DNA of 64,000 nucleotides from Pseudomonas sp. FP453 (GCF_030687495.1 NZ_CP117435.1:1240001-1304000); one strand, 5' to 3'; shown: positions 16,301 through 25,967, numbered from the stretch's first letter. Program-made: numbers and translations. Notes: generated from the sequence alone by a model not told the origin.

Positions 16301-18177
16301 ACCGGCTTGCGCGTGCGCAGTTGTTCGGGGATCTCGGCGGCCTGCTGGTTCAGGCGCACGCGCTTGACGGTATCGTCCAACAGCGGTGCCACCAGGTTGT
16401 CGGTTTGTACGGCGCGCAGTGTGTCGTGGTCGAGGCCGCTGGTGGCGAGGATCTGTTGCTGTTGCGCCGGGTTGAACGGCCCCAGTTCACGCAGGCGTCG
16501 GGTATCGCTCCAGGCGCGTGGGCCGGGGTTGCGCCGGATCGGCGGCGCATAGGCGTCGGGGCGGCTGGCGTGCTGGATGCGATAGTCACCGCTGGCGCCA
16601 TTGGGGCTGAGTACGTAGTGCGCGCCGTCCACCGGCAGAATGCGCTGCCCGGCATGGGTATGCACGCCCAGTTCATCGGGTGTCGACTCAGCCGGCAGTG
16701 GCAGCGATTGCCGATAGGGCGTCGGGTCCGGGTTCCACAGCCGCGACTTGCCTTTGACCTCGACAGCCTTGAGCTGGTTGACGAAGGCCGACTCCAGCAG
16801 CTTGCCGCCGACACTGAAGGTCGCCAGTTGCACCACGTCCGTGAGCACCCCCACCAGATGCCGGGCGGCTTCCAGCGCCTGGCCCCGGGCCAGGTCGACG
16901 ACGCCTTCCACCACCTCGTCCAGCAGCTGATAGGCGGTGTAGGCCAGCATCGCCTCGCCCAGCAGGGGCACGAAAGGGGTCGCGACCAACAGCACCACAT
17001 TCAACGCACTCTCCAGGATGTGGCTGAACGTGTCCCACCAGGCCCAGCGCGCGCGGCGGTCGGCCTGTGCGGTGGACACCGCCTGCTCGCGGCCATCGTT
17101 GAGGATCTTGTTCAGTGCGGCCTGGTACAGCTGTGGCCACAGTTCGCCGTCGATGCGGCTGGCGCTGTAGGGCGCCCGTTGTTGCAGGCCATGGATGAAT
17201 GCGCGCTGCTGTTGCCGGTCGATAAATTGGCTGAAGAACTGGCGGTAGGCCGGGTCTTGCAGTTTTTTCGCCAACGCCTCGCGAAAGGCCAGGGTGCTGG
17301 GGTAGGCCTGGATCGCGCCGTGGGGATCATGGGGGATGTACGCCACCACGGGCGCGACATCCCGCGCCAGGTCGAGGTCGTTGGCAATCAACAGCACGCC
17401 GGTGAGCAGGGTGTCCATCAGGCGCAATCGATAAAACTGCATCACCCCGCGCTCGCCCTTCACGGCGCGTTGCAGCAGGTGAAAGGTCGCGGGGTCGATC
17501 TCGCCGCGCAGTCGGGCCAGGTGCGCGGCCGCGTTCAGGGCGGCTTGCTGGCTGGCGATCACTTGGGCTTGCAGGCTGTTCCTGTCGGCCTCCAGTGCCG
17601 GTTGCAGGTGTGTTTGCAGGTGTTTGGCGTATTGGGCGCCGAGGTCCAGCTCGCGACAAAGATCGACGAATTGCTCGATGCTCATGCGTGTGTGGTGCGT
17701 TTCGATGTTGAACTGACCGCGGGCGTCTGGCTGTCTGACGTAGCGCGAACTGTCGGTGAAGCGTTCGTTGCTGGCAAAGTTTTGCAGGGCCGCGTCGAGC
17801 AGCGACACGGTGCGGCTGGTGCTGCCCTGGAGAATGGTGCCGCGGCGGCTGACCAGAAACACATGGGTGGCGCGCACGTCCAGGGTCAGCCCGTACTGGC
17901 GTTGCAGTGCAGCAACCAGCAAGGGCTCGGCGAAGGTGTACACATCCTGCAGGTCTTTCAAGCGTTGATCGACGCTGTTTTGCCTGGCCCAGGCCTGGGC
18001 ATTGGCGGCCTTGAGCGGGGCGTGCAGGGCGGCAGGCGCATGGATCAGTTCGGGCAACCGCTCCAGGGATGCCCGGCCCAGCGCTTGTGTTCGGTGCCAG
18101 GCGCTGGCGTGCAGCCAGTCGGGCAGGCTGTTCTTGATGAGTGCGTAATGCGGGCCTTTATCCGGTGTGGCAGGCAT
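13333..18177 (-). CDS. Giant effector with dermonecrotic-toxin-like N-terminal region, LRRs and C-terminal NEL (IpaH-type E3 ubiquitin ligase) domain
   Basis: A 1614-residue protein. The N-terminal third has a QFVDLCRELDLGAQYAKHLQTHLQP motif (near 170). At residues 385-460 it has a hydrophobic hairpin (LNVVLLVATPFVPLLGEAMLAYTAYQLL) like the membrane-inserting part of large toxins. Leucine-rich repeats occupy about 1065-1170 (LISLSLRGNQLTRLP, LQRLNLSDNRQLTRAP). The NEL domain follows, with the catalytic motif CAD at Cys1353 (VNCADAGAQVFN), matching the CxD of IpaH/SspH ligases. There is no Sec signal and no secretion gene nearby. Role: probably ubiquitin transfer in eukaryotic host cells. It is divergent from the gene at 18351 over a 173-bp gap. 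Confidence 0.85.
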   Translation of the reverse strand: MPATPDKGPHYALIKNSLPDWLHASAWHRTQALGRASLERLPELIHAPAALHAPLKAANAQAWARQNSVDQRLKDLQDVYTFAEPLLVAALQRQYGLTLDVRATHVFLVSRRGTILQGSTSRTVSLLDAALQNFASNERFTDSSRYVRQPDARGQFNIETHHTRMSIEQFVDLCRELDLGAQYAKHLQTHLQPALEADRNSLQAQVIASQQAALNAAAHLARLRGEIDPATFHLLQRAVKGERGVMQFYRLRLMDTLLTGVLLIANDLDLARDVAPVVAYIPHDPHGAIQAYPSTLAFREALAKKLQDPAYRQFFSQFIDRQQQRAFIHGLQQRAPYSASRIDGELWPQLYQAALNKILNDGREQAVSTAQADRRARWAWWDTFSHILESALNVVLLVATPFVPLLGEAMLAYTAYQLLDEVVEGVVDLARGQALEAARHLVGVLTDVVQLATFSVGGKLLESAFVNQLKAVEVKGKSRLWNPDPTPYRQSLPLPAESTPDELGVHTHAGQRILPVDGAHYVLSPNGASGDYRIQHASRPDAYAPPIRRNPGPRAWSDTRRLRELGPFNPAQQQQILATSGLDHDTLRAVQTDNLVAPLLDDTVKRVRLNQQAAEIPEQLRTRKPVDQDTYWSPYIARELPGWPQDRAILVYENADLSGDHLRFGEADATLTLSISRDDLNLGKLPERLVDNLDSTELTTLLGTLPEGRTQQIDALRNRLADHLAQRQGSLFAYLYRHSEDLVSERGLQVREACPGLPKSLVEHVLSQAWPEELNRLDTHKQLPLRLKNLAREWQLQAKAAHAYQGFYDPQLLGPDTEQMLLDTLRVYSDSLEDCRIEIRQHTAIAKLRASAGPHNARAKRLLLKNDGHYEIHDNGQAREQPATDLFNAVLAALPPAKRQALGYAPGDGAAFKRWVMDTLRAPAERRRVLADPVLGETPAKDTLALVQKPMHRAASWFCDLFPNPLERRVKALYPYADPGVIDTYLQTLDDPLQLQRFAAREVEKDRLQEDLLEWVNAAPDDEPITLSQQRLTLARGMLRAWEANIETTVQTFSIRGVQLPGELGNLPLHANFDHLLHLELAANQLLDSDMAILDHFPRLISLSLRGNQLTRLPPAVGRMTSLTQLSFMDERVQWDTADLAQLGELTQLQRLNLSDNRQLTRAPNLGDMAQLQAVSLNNTAIEDWPDGLFEQPRPSGFELDLQNTAINNVPQFLPWTPEAEVVAWARLDRNRLTADGEQRLVSYRLAAGLDPYRTYPPKGDSTYWVEKALPQHQPGLKSLWQDLEQEHGSQGFFEVIKSLEFADIFETLANGARHESGRAQMTDKVWRMLRAMHDDHTLRSRLFLMASHPVNCADAGAQVFNSMGVQVRLAEIHRLPNPALRERELAELARGKSRLDRLNRFIQADIAQRIKPRAEGGQGLRYSSELVDGVPGTVDEVEVYLAYQTALQERLKLPWISPHMSYRRSADVSPKQLQNAFDNVQVPEAGDGLVKAMLEQPFWDQYLRETYAPTFQASLDHGNALLDPLDDLLFAQNQWANASATERQAQTPRLLALADALNVPHAEVLSGQPMSTATYERILAAGFTADLPSQTDLARRLTREALQRLEAHEAGNA

Positions 18178-18350
18178 GGTGATGGACCTTGAGTCGTAGA
18201 CAAGGCCGACAGCCTAGGAGGGCGGGACGAGTGCCAGGGGTTAGATAGTTACGGCATGGCGGGCGTCGGCCTGCGGGGTATTTGTCTAGTGCGGGGCAGG
18301 GGCGGCCGCACGCTAGGGTGGGCCTTTGAACTTCACCGAGAATTGTGTTG
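18178..18350. other. Divergent intergenic region between two giant toxin-like genes
   Basis: A 173-base gap from which both giant genes are read outwards, so it must hold both promoters. I saw no Hrp-box-like motif (GGAAC with a CCAC partner) and no clear palindrome. Confidence 0.5.
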
Positions 18351-21300
18351 ATGACCGCCACTGACACCCGCCCGATTTCCTTGCGCCAAGGCCATATTGA
18401 CGAAATTCGCAGCGTGTTTGCTGACCCGCCCTCCCTTGCCACGGTGGCTGCTGACAGCGCCCAGGCGTACCTGGATGTGCATTTCGCCGAAGGCAAGTAC
18501 AACGCCGGGCATCTTGAAATTGCCGGGCCGAGCGGGCCTTTCCGTTCGGTCACCGCGTGGGTTCTGGAACGCCTCGCCGCCGGGCGGCCGACCTTGCTGG
18601 TGGAGCAGTATCATCGGGCGGCAACACGGGTGCGCGAGGTCTATGTGCCGAGCAACCTCAGCCTGGCGCAGGTGGAGGTGCTCATCAACCGCTGCGGCAG
18701 CGAGCTGCTGGGGTTGTACGCGCGGCGTCTGCAAGCCTGGTGGCGTGAAGCGCTGCCGGTGAACATGACGCGCTGGGGCTACCTGTCCGATGAACTGCTG
18801 GAACTGCTTTACGACACCCCCCGGCCACCCGGCATGAACGCGCAACAGTTTGCCGTGGTGCTCCCCAAGTCGCTGTTTTACCCACGCCGCCCCAATCGTC
18901 TGTGGAGCGCCCACGGGCCGGCACTGCGGGTGCAGACGGTGCATGTGCGCACCGGCGCCGCTACGCAGATGTTGCCGTTGCTGCTGTTCAGCCAACCGTC
19001 CGGCCCGGGCGTGGTGCTGTTCAGTGCGGCCAGTGGCGTGCAGGTGCTGGACGACCTCGGCGCAGTCCAAGCGTTGTTGCCGGCCCATGCCAGCCCGTTG
19101 CTGGCGCCCTTGACCGGCGAATGGTTCGCGCTGGATGCCCAGGGCGATCCCTTCGATGCCTTGGCCGCCAGTTATTTGCAGCGCCAGTTGCAGGAAATCG
19201 CCAGCCTCGATCTCAGGGTGCCGCGCAGCCTCGAGGACTATCAGCAGCTGCTGGCGATCATCACCGACAGCCGCCGTTGGTTCGAACCCAACCTCAGCGC
19301 CCGCCAGCAATACCTGCGTGACCACCTGCCGCCCTGGCTGGCCCATGCCGACAGTGACGCGTGCATCGACTACGCGCAGTTGCTCCAGGCCCTGGTGCTG
19401 GACCGCCAGCAGCACGGCTACCAGCACTTTCTGGACGGCATCCCCACCTTGCGCAGCTATGCCGACGGGCGCCTGACCACCTGCCTGGGCAAAGAGCCCC
19501 GCGCGGCGAACCTTCATCCTGCCGATATCGAGTTGACCTTCGACCGGGTGATCGCCGCCGCAGTGCCGGTGCCCGGCGGCTTCATCGCCGGTGAAGTGCA
19601 CACGCAGACCCTCAGCCTGACCGACCTGGCCCTGGAAAACCTCGCCGGTCATGGCTACACCGCCAAGTCGATTCGTCTCAAGGGCGCCACGGCCCCGGCC
19701 TGGCTGACGTATGCGCTGCTCAAGGCCTGCGTGAGCGCGGCGGATGTCGGCCAGGCCTACCCGGCGATGCTGAAAAAACACCTGATCGATGATCGCGCGG
19801 ACGCCACTCGCCGTTGTCGGCGTTTCAGCCAGCAATTGCGCATTCAATTGCCGATGCAGGCGCTGGAGTGGCAGATCAAGGGCGAGCATGGCATGACCCG
19901 TGAGGGTTTTCGTCGGCTGCGGGCGGCCCTGCGCGCCAGCGCCACGGAGCGTAAGGTCGATGGCCGGGCGATGGCGTTGTGGCCGTTGGCGCTCAAGGCG
20001 ACGGCGACCGCCACCGCAGACCGGGTGGCCAATATGTTCGTCATCGGCCCGCAGGAGGGCGAGGATGGTTGCCACGTGCTCTATCGCCCGCTGTACGAGC
20101 CGTCGTTACAGGCGTTCACCTCATTGACCGGGTTGTTTGATGCGATCAAGCAACCCGGCGCGCTGCAGGACAGCGTATTGACCTGGATCGACGCGCGGCG
20201 CCAGGCGGTGTACGCCAACAATGGTTTTCACGAGCCCCATGTGCGGCATTTTCTGCCGGGGGACGAGTTCACCACGTACCAGAAACCCGCGCCTGCGCAG
20301 TTGAGCAAGACCGTCTCTAGCCTCGACCCGGCGCACCAATTGTTCAGCGCCATGGCCGAGGCGCTGGTGACGCTGGCGGACCGGCAATCGGTGTCCAACG
20401 CCGAGCAACGCTGGGCCAGCCTCAAACAGATCGGCTGGTTGGTGTTTGGCACCCTGCAACCGTTGCTGTCCGGGCCATTGATGCTGGTGGGCTGGCTGGT
20501 GCAGTTGCTGGACACTGCCGAGCAGGATATCGCCGCGCTGCAAAGCACTGACCTGCAGGCCCGCAACATCGCATTGATGGACATGCTGGCCAACCTGATG
20601 GTGGTGCTCGCGCACCAGGCCGCGCCCCATGATGTGCGTCGGCATGTGGCCCTTGAACACCCGGTCTTTGCGCCCTTGGCCGAGGCGGACACCGCCCCCG
20701 TTGCGCCGGTGCTCAGGCTGCCTCCTGTCGGTTTCACGGCGCCCGCCAGCTGGGCCAATGCGCGTAATGCGCTGACCCCGGCGTTGCTGGCGCGGCTGCA
20801 GGCGATGAGCGTCAAGACCTTTGCCGAACCCTGGCCAAAAACGCTGCCCGGCGCGGAAAAAAGCGGGCCGTGGCAAGGCTTGCTGCGTGACGCACAAAAG
20901 ACCCCGACGCAATGGGATGCGCTGGTGCGTGGGCATCAATACCGTGTGCGGGTTGAAGGCGGGCGGGTGCGGGTGACCAGCGCCGACGGCAATCGCCTTG
21001 GCCCCTGGCTCAAAGCCGTCGCCCCGGGGGTGTGGGAGGTGGATCTGCAATTGCGCCTCAGCGGCGGGGCCGATGGCGCCGCGCAAGCGCCGGCCGACCC
21101 CCAGGTGCTGGAGGCGCAGTACCGCCAAGCCATCACCGCGAGCGGGCGCGCCCAGCGAGCCATGGAAATCGCCCGGCACCTCGCCGAGCAACCTGCGCAA
21201 ACGATTGATGATGCGCAACGCACACGTGTCCTGGCCAGCTACTGCACGGCGCTGGAAAGCAAGATCGAGCATGTGCGCAACGAGGTGCAATTGTTGCGGC

Positions 21301-22904
21301 GCTTGCGCGAGCTGGCACCGCGGCCGCGCTATGAGCAAGAACTGAGCGAGCTGCTGTATTCGACGCTGCTCACCCTGCAAATATTGGATGGCCAATTGCG
21401 CGTCCGGGTGCAGCAAGCCAGCACCCGGCTGTTGCCCTTGCTGAGTCGTGGCGAGGAGGCCTACGCCGAACTGAACCGGGGCATGCGCGAGCTGACGGCC
21501 AGTTACGAAAGCGTGATTCACTGGCGCATCGTGGAGGAACGCTGCTTTGATGAACTGCGGCAAGTCCCCAGGTTCGGACGGCGCAAGGCCGACCTGGCCG
21601 CGGAGACAATCCCGGCGCGTCCCTCGATCCTTGATCTGCAGTCCCTGCAATTGGGCACCCTGGCCGGATTGGCCATCGATGTGCCCGGCTCGGTGTATGA
21701 GCCCGAGTTGCTGGACAGCCTCAAGCACACCTTCGAACGCGCCCGCTGGGCGACACGCTCCCTGGCCGAATTGCCCCAACTGCAAGCCAGCGATGCCGAG
21801 CAGATCGAATTGCTCGACAGCATAGACCACGTGTTGGCGCAGACCGACGACCGCATCAACCTCTGGCGCGCGACCGAGCCGGAGCGGTTCGACGCCGAGT
21901 CCCTGGGCAAGCTGCAAGCGTTGCTCACCACCCTGCGCGAACAGGTGGAACGCGATCTGAGCGCGCTGCTGGAGCCCCTATCACCCGACGTGCCCACGCA
22001 GCCGACGCCCACCGTTGCGGTCGCCCGCCGCAAGAAAATCATCCGTACGCGCAACCGCGACCTGGTGGTGGTCGGTACCGACGCCGCCGGCAGCCACACG
22101 GCGCAATTGACCGACGCGAGCGGAAGTGTGATCGGTACCTTCACCGAGGCGGACGACGGCGTATGGGAGCAACAACCCGCCACCTCCACCCGGCGTTCCG
22201 ACCCCGAGTTGGGGAGTTTGTTGAAACGCGCCGAGACCTTGTTGCAGGACGTTGAAGGCGATATCACCAAGGTCGAGGCAACGACTTCGCGGGCTCAAGA
22301 TCCGGCTTCCCTGCAACACTTGCTGGAGGCCCAGGCGCAGCGGCGCTTGTGGGTGGCGGACGCGATCCAGAAGAAATTGCGCAGCCTGGAACATGCCCGC
22401 TTGGCGGCGTTGCAACAGGCCAAGGCGCGCAGTCTCGAAACCCGATTGCGGGCGGCCGTGGTGCGGTTGAAGGAGGCCGGGTTAACTGCGCGAATCCGCG
22501 CAACCCTCGCGAAAAAAAACCAGCCGCTGACTCAAGACGAAGTGGCGTTCCTCGACCAACACCATGAAGTCATGATTGTCCGCCGTGGCCCGCGTTCCCC
22601 GCTTAAAGGGCCGCCCCCGGAATACTTGCAGGAGTACGCGGTCAACAATGCGCGCACGGGCGAGACCCTCGCGTTTGCCCATTTCCACTATAAAAAGAAA
22701 GCTGACCTCGATGACCACTTCTCCGCTGCTCACCTCAAGACCGTCGAGCAGGCGCGCATGGGCCGCCAGGCCCAGGCCCAGGTCGAAGCCCAGGCGTTTT
22801 CCCGCATGCGCAGCGGTCAGAGTGGGCGGGTGCCGACCCTGCAGGTGCACCGTGCAGAGATCCAATTGCAGCTGGCACGCAGGCTATTTTTCAGTGTCGA
22901 TTGA
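18351..22904 (+). CDS. Giant toxin-like protein with unrecognised His-rich C-terminal module
   Basis: A 1517-residue protein from the ATG at 18351; an upstream GTG at 18345 is also in frame. I do not recognise a named family with certainty. Size, position and general layout resemble the neighbouring dermonecrotic-toxin-like proteins. A hydrophobic stretch occurs near residues 695-725 (LVFGTLQPLLSGPLMLVGWLVQLL). From about 920 to 1400 it is largely helical and charged, likely coiled coil, with a short beta-rich insert near 1225-1275 (RDLVVVGTDAAGSHTAQLTD). The end carries FAHFHYKKKADLDDHFSAAHLKT (His1444, His1446), which could be a catalytic or metal site. No NEL or Cys-triad module is present. 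Its 3' end overlaps the convergent PBP gene by 21 bases. Confidence 0.65.
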   Translation: MTATDTRPISLRQGHIDEIRSVFADPPSLATVAADSAQAYLDVHFAEGKYNAGHLEIAGPSGPFRSVTAWVLERLAAGRPTLLVEQYHRAATRVREVYVPSNLSLAQVEVLINRCGSELLGLYARRLQAWWREALPVNMTRWGYLSDELLELLYDTPRPPGMNAQQFAVVLPKSLFYPRRPNRLWSAHGPALRVQTVHVRTGAATQMLPLLLFSQPSGPGVVLFSAASGVQVLDDLGAVQALLPAHASPLLAPLTGEWFALDAQGDPFDALAASYLQRQLQEIASLDLRVPRSLEDYQQLLAIITDSRRWFEPNLSARQQYLRDHLPPWLAHADSDACIDYAQLLQALVLDRQQHGYQHFLDGIPTLRSYADGRLTTCLGKEPRAANLHPADIELTFDRVIAAAVPVPGGFIAGEVHTQTLSLTDLALENLAGHGYTAKSIRLKGATAPAWLTYALLKACVSAADVGQAYPAMLKKHLIDDRADATRRCRRFSQQLRIQLPMQALEWQIKGEHGMTREGFRRLRAALRASATERKVDGRAMALWPLALKATATATADRVANMFVIGPQEGEDGCHVLYRPLYEPSLQAFTSLTGLFDAIKQPGALQDSVLTWIDARRQAVYANNGFHEPHVRHFLPGDEFTTYQKPAPAQLSKTVSSLDPAHQLFSAMAEALVTLADRQSVSNAEQRWASLKQIGWLVFGTLQPLLSGPLMLVGWLVQLLDTAEQDIAALQSTDLQARNIALMDMLANLMVVLAHQAAPHDVRRHVALEHPVFAPLAEADTAPVAPVLRLPPVGFTAPASWANARNALTPALLARLQAMSVKTFAEPWPKTLPGAEKSGPWQGLLRDAQKTPTQWDALVRGHQYRVRVEGGRVRVTSADGNRLGPWLKAVAPGVWEVDLQLRLSGGADGAAQAPADPQVLEAQYRQAITASGRAQRAMEIARHLAEQPAQTIDDAQRTRVLASYCTALESKIEHVRNEVQLLRRLRELAPRPRYEQELSELLYSTLLTLQILDGQLRVRVQQASTRLLPLLSRGEEAYAELNRGMRELTASYESVIHWRIVEERCFDELRQVPRFGRRKADLAAETIPARPSILDLQSLQLGTLAGLAIDVPGSVYEPELLDSLKHTFERARWATRSLAELPQLQASDAEQIELLDSIDHVLAQTDDRINLWRATEPERFDAESLGKLQALLTTLREQVERDLSALLEPLSPDVPTQPTPTVAVARRKKIIRTRNRDLVVVGTDAAGSHTAQLTDASGSVIGTFTEADDGVWEQQPATSTRRSDPELGSLLKRAETLLQDVEGDITKVEATTSRAQDPASLQHLLEAQAQRRLWVADAIQKKLRSLEHARLAALQQAKARSLETRLRAAVVRLKEAGLTARIRATLAKKNQPLTQDEVAFLDQHHEVMIVRRGPRSPLKGPPPEYLQEYAVNNARTGETLAFAHFHYKKKADLDDHFSAAHLKTVEQARMGRQAQAQVEAQAFSRMRSGQSGRVPTLQVHRAEIQLQLARRLFFSVD

Positions 22905-25900
22905 AGCCAGTGGCGCACACAGGGTATGGCTGCCCGGTTGCAGGTACGGCAACAAAATCGGCGCCATGCCCTTGAGCACCTGCACGGGCAACGCCGAGGT
23001 AAAGGTGAACTGCTGCGCCGTGCGCCCCGGCACGTAGGCGGTGAGTGTGCCGAAGTGCTGCTCGCCCAGATAGAACACAAAGGTCGCGGTGCGGTTCAGC
23101 GATTTGGAACTGATTACTCGCCCACCCGCGCCGATCGCCTCGATACGGTTATCGCCGGTGCCGGTCTTGCCGCCCATGGCCAGCGGCGTGCCGTCGGCCA
23201 GTTTGAAACTGCCGGCCACGCGTTTGGCCGTGCCGGCGTCCACCACTTGGGACAGCGCGCCGCGCAAGGCCTGGGCGACTTCTATCGGCAGCACGCGCTT
23301 GCCGGGGGCCGGGTCATTGACCATGCGGGTGTCATAGGGCGTGTCGGCGGCAAAGTGCAAGCTGTCGATACGCAGCACTTTGCCGCGCACGCCATCGTTG
23401 AGGATGATCCCCATCAACTCGGCCAAGGCGGCCGGCCGGTCGCCGGAGCTGCCAATCGCGGTGGCCAGGGACGGCACCAGGTGATCGAAGGGGTACCCCA
23501 CGGCCTGCCAGCGCTGATGAATATCCAGGAACGCTTCGATCTCCAGCATGGTGCGGATGCGGCTGTCGCGGGCGCTCTGATGGCGGCTCTTGAACAGCCA
23601 GCTATACACCTCCTGGCGCTCGAACCGGCTGGCCTTGACCACCTCGCTGAAGGTCGCCTCGGGGTGGTTGAGCAGGTAGCCGAGCAACCACAGGTCCAGC
23701 GGGTGAACCTTGGCGATATAGCCTTGGTCGGGCAGGTCGTAGGCGCCGGGGCGATAGCTTTGGTACAGCCGTTCGAGACGCTCGTCGCTGAGTTTTTCGT
23801 TGACCAGGTGCGAGCGCACAAAACGGTTGAAGCTGTCCTGGCTGGCCTCGGGCAGCAGGTAGCGGTGGATGGCGGCGAGGCGGATGGGCGTGGGGCGCAG
23901 GCTGTCGAGGAAGGTGTCGAGCCGGGCCTGGGTGTCCTTCTTCTGGTACTTCTTCCAGAACTTTTGCAGGAAGGCCGTGCCTTCGCGGTCGGCAAATTGC
24001 GCCAGGTATTCCTGGCGGCGCGGGTCGTTGTCGTCCTTGAGCAGTTGCGCGCTGTTGTTGGCGCCGGCGTAGGTGGTGTAGCGCACCACGTCGCGCATCA
24101 GGCGGATGAACGGCAGGTTGATCGACTCGCGCAGGGCATCGCGCAGGGTGGGGTTGCGAGCGTTGTCCTGGCTGCGGAAATTATGAAAATGATGCAGGCC
24201 GCCGCCGGTGAAAAAGCTTTCGCCGGGGCTGGCGGAGTACGTGCGGTCCAGTGCCGCGTCGAGCATCTTGGCCAGGCTTTTGTCCGGGCTTTGCAGCAGG
24301 TAGTCCACGGCCCAGCGGCTCAGGCGGTCCTGGGGGTCGAACTGGAGGTTTTTCAACGCTGCCGGGGCCTGTGCGGCGTACTGCCCATGCAGTTCGGCGA
24401 TGATTTGCAGGTAGGTGGTGAGCACCCGCAGCTTGGCGGTGGAGCCCAGTTCCAGCTTGCTGCCTTCGTTGATGTCGAAGGGTTGGTCGGTGTTGTCGGT
24501 TTGCACCCGCACCCGGGCGCCGTCGGGGGTGAGTTCGAACAGGGTGAAGCTGTAGCGCACCTGGGGCGTGCTGGCCGGGGTCAGCAGGCGTTCGCCGAGC
24601 AGGCCGGTCTGGCGCGCGAACTCGGGGTCGGCCAGTTGCTTGAGGTAGGCGGTGACGTCCTGTTGCAACGGGCCTTGCAGGGTTGAAGTGGCGGACAGGT
24701 CCAGGCGATCAAGGTCGTACAGCGGGCGTTGGAGCAAGGTGGCCAGGCGGCTGCGGGCGACGCTGATGCCTTTGTTGGTGTCGATCGGTTGCACGGTGGG
24801 TTGCAACTGCCAGTCGCGGTAGGTGACCTGCGCCGCCAACGCCGCCGTGAGCAGGGCGGAATCAATCACGCCGTTTTGCGCCAGCAGGCGCAAATGACTG
24901 TCGGTGAGTTGCGCCAGTTCTTCGCGGCCTCGGGCCAGGTAATGGGAGGGCCGGCGCTGGGCGATGATCAGCGCCAGCACCTGGCGCAGGGCCAAGGCCT
25001 TGGGGGCAAGGTCCGGGCCCAGCAGTGCCTGGTTCACCTGATTGAAGTCGGCGCCGAACCATACCCGCAAACCCTCGGCCATGCCGTGTACTTCGCCGTG
25101 GCCGGGCACGGCGGACAGCGGCACGCTGTTGAGGTAGTCGCGCACGATGGTTTGCCGCGCCACCAACGTGTCCGGCCCGGCTTGATAGGCGCGCACACCG
25201 GCAGAAAACATCTGCCGCAGTTTTTCGCCGCCGGACAGCGTCAGGCCGTCCGGGGAGTGGCGGTATTTTTCCAGCTGGGTCGCCAAGGTGCTGCCGCCTG
25301 CGCTCTGGCCGGGCAGGTGGAGGATTTTCGCAAGTTGCGACCAGGCCGCCTTGGCGAAGCGTGGCCAGTCTACCGCCGGGTTGGCCTGGGGCTGGGCGGG
25401 GTCGAGCAGGTCGCGGTTTTCGATGAACAGCAAACTGTCCACCACCAGCGGCGGGATCGTGGCGAAGCGGGCATAGAGTTGCTGCGGGTAGGTGTATTGA
25501 TACAGCGGCTGCGCGCGGCAGTCGGTGATCGACAGGCCAGCCTGGCTCTTTTCCGCGTAGGGTACGAACAGGCCTTTGGCGGTGTAGTCCATCAACGCCG
25601 GAGAGAACCGTGCCTGGGCTTCAACCACGTAACCGCGCTTGAGCAGCCGTGTGAGGAAACCCTCCAGGTCGCTGTAGCCCAGGCGCCGGTCAAACGGCCC
25701 GGCACCGGGGTAGACCATGGTATCGCTGGGGCCGGGTTGCACGCGGTAGGTGAGGTCGTTGGCCAGGCGGCTCAAGTGTTCGGCTTGCAGGCGCGAGGTG
25801 CGCACTTCCTTGGCGGCGGCAAAGCCGAGGGCAATCAACGCCATCAGCACTACCAGCCAGATCAGGCGGCGGGTGTAGCGGTGTTTTTTCGCGGGCAACG

Positions 25901-25967
25901 GCGCCGGGGTCTCAGTGCTGCGCTGTTGCGCAGCCTTGTTCGAGTCGGTTTGCCACAGTGCGCCCAT
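22884..25967 (-). CDS. Class A penicillin-binding protein (GT51 transglycosylase plus transpeptidase), atypical and long
   Basis: Bifunctional peptidoglycan synthase of 1027 residues, anchored by one membrane segment (residues 33-52, RRLIWLVVLMALIALGFAAA). GT51 motif 1 reads IENRD with Glu183, in place of the usual EDRxF. Motif 2 is GGSTLATQL instead of GGSTITQQ. The transpeptidase has GSTAK (Ser509), SIN (Ser615) and KTG (Lys934). More than 300 residues lie between the SxN and KTG motifs, an unusually long insertion. This is a distinct subgroup of class A PBPs, not PBP1a or PBP1b. It is flanked on both sides by giant toxin genes. Confidence 0.85.
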   Translation of the reverse strand: MGALWQTDSNKAAQQRSTETPAPLPAKKHRYTRRLIWLVVLMALIALGFAAAKEVRTSRLQAEHLSRLANDLTYRVQPGPSDTMVYPGAGPFDRRLGYSDLEGFLTRLLKRGYVVEAQARFSPALMDYTAKGLFVPYAEKSQAGLSITDCRAQPLYQYTYPQQLYARFATIPPLVVDSLLFIENRDLLDPAQPQANPAVDWPRFAKAAWSQLAKILHLPGQSAGGSTLATQLEKYRHSPDGLTLSGGEKLRQMFSAGVRAYQAGPDTLVARQTIVRDYLNSVPLSAVPGHGEVHGMAEGLRVWFGADFNQVNQALLGPDLAPKALALRQVLALIIAQRRPSHYLARGREELAQLTDSHLRLLAQNGVIDSALLTAALAAQVTYRDWQLQPTVQPIDTNKGISVARSRLATLLQRPLYDLDRLDLSATSTLQGPLQQDVTAYLKQLADPEFARQTGLLGERLLTPASTPQVRYSFTLFELTPDGARVRVQTDNTDQPFDINEGSKLELGSTAKLRVLTTYLQIIAELHGQYAAQAPAALKNLQFDPQDRLSRWAVDYLLQSPDKSLAKMLDAALDRTYSASPGESFFTGGGLHHFHNFRSQDNARNPTLRDALRESINLPFIRLMRDVVRYTTYAGANNSAQLLKDDNDPRRQEYLAQFADREGTAFLQKFWKKYQKKDTQARLDTFLDSLRPTPIRLAAIHRYLLPEASQDSFNRFVRSHLVNEKLSDERLERLYQSYRPGAYDLPDQGYIAKVHPLDLWLLGYLLNHPEATFSEVVKASRFERQEVYSWLFKSRHQSARDSRIRTMLEIEAFLDIHQRWQAVGYPFDHLVPSLATAIGSSGDRPAALAELMGIILNDGVRGKVLRIDSLHFAADTPYDTRMVNDPAPGKRVLPIEVAQALRGALSQVVDAGTAKRVAGSFKLADGTPLAMGGKTGTGDNRIEAIGAGGRVISSKSLNRTATFVFYLGEQHFGTLTAYVPGRTAQQFTFTSALPVQVLKGMAPILLPYLQPGSHTLCAPLASIDTEK

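Noticed and set aside
14851..18192. 1113-codon open frame on the plus strand
   Set aside because: It is antisense to the NEL gene, whose LRR and catalytic motifs are clear. High-GC genes commonly leave an open antisense frame; no signal or domain is visible in it.
18178..18350. Hrp-box promoter for the giant effectors
   Set aside because: No GGAACC-type element with a correctly spaced CCAC partner could be found, so type III control is not supported.
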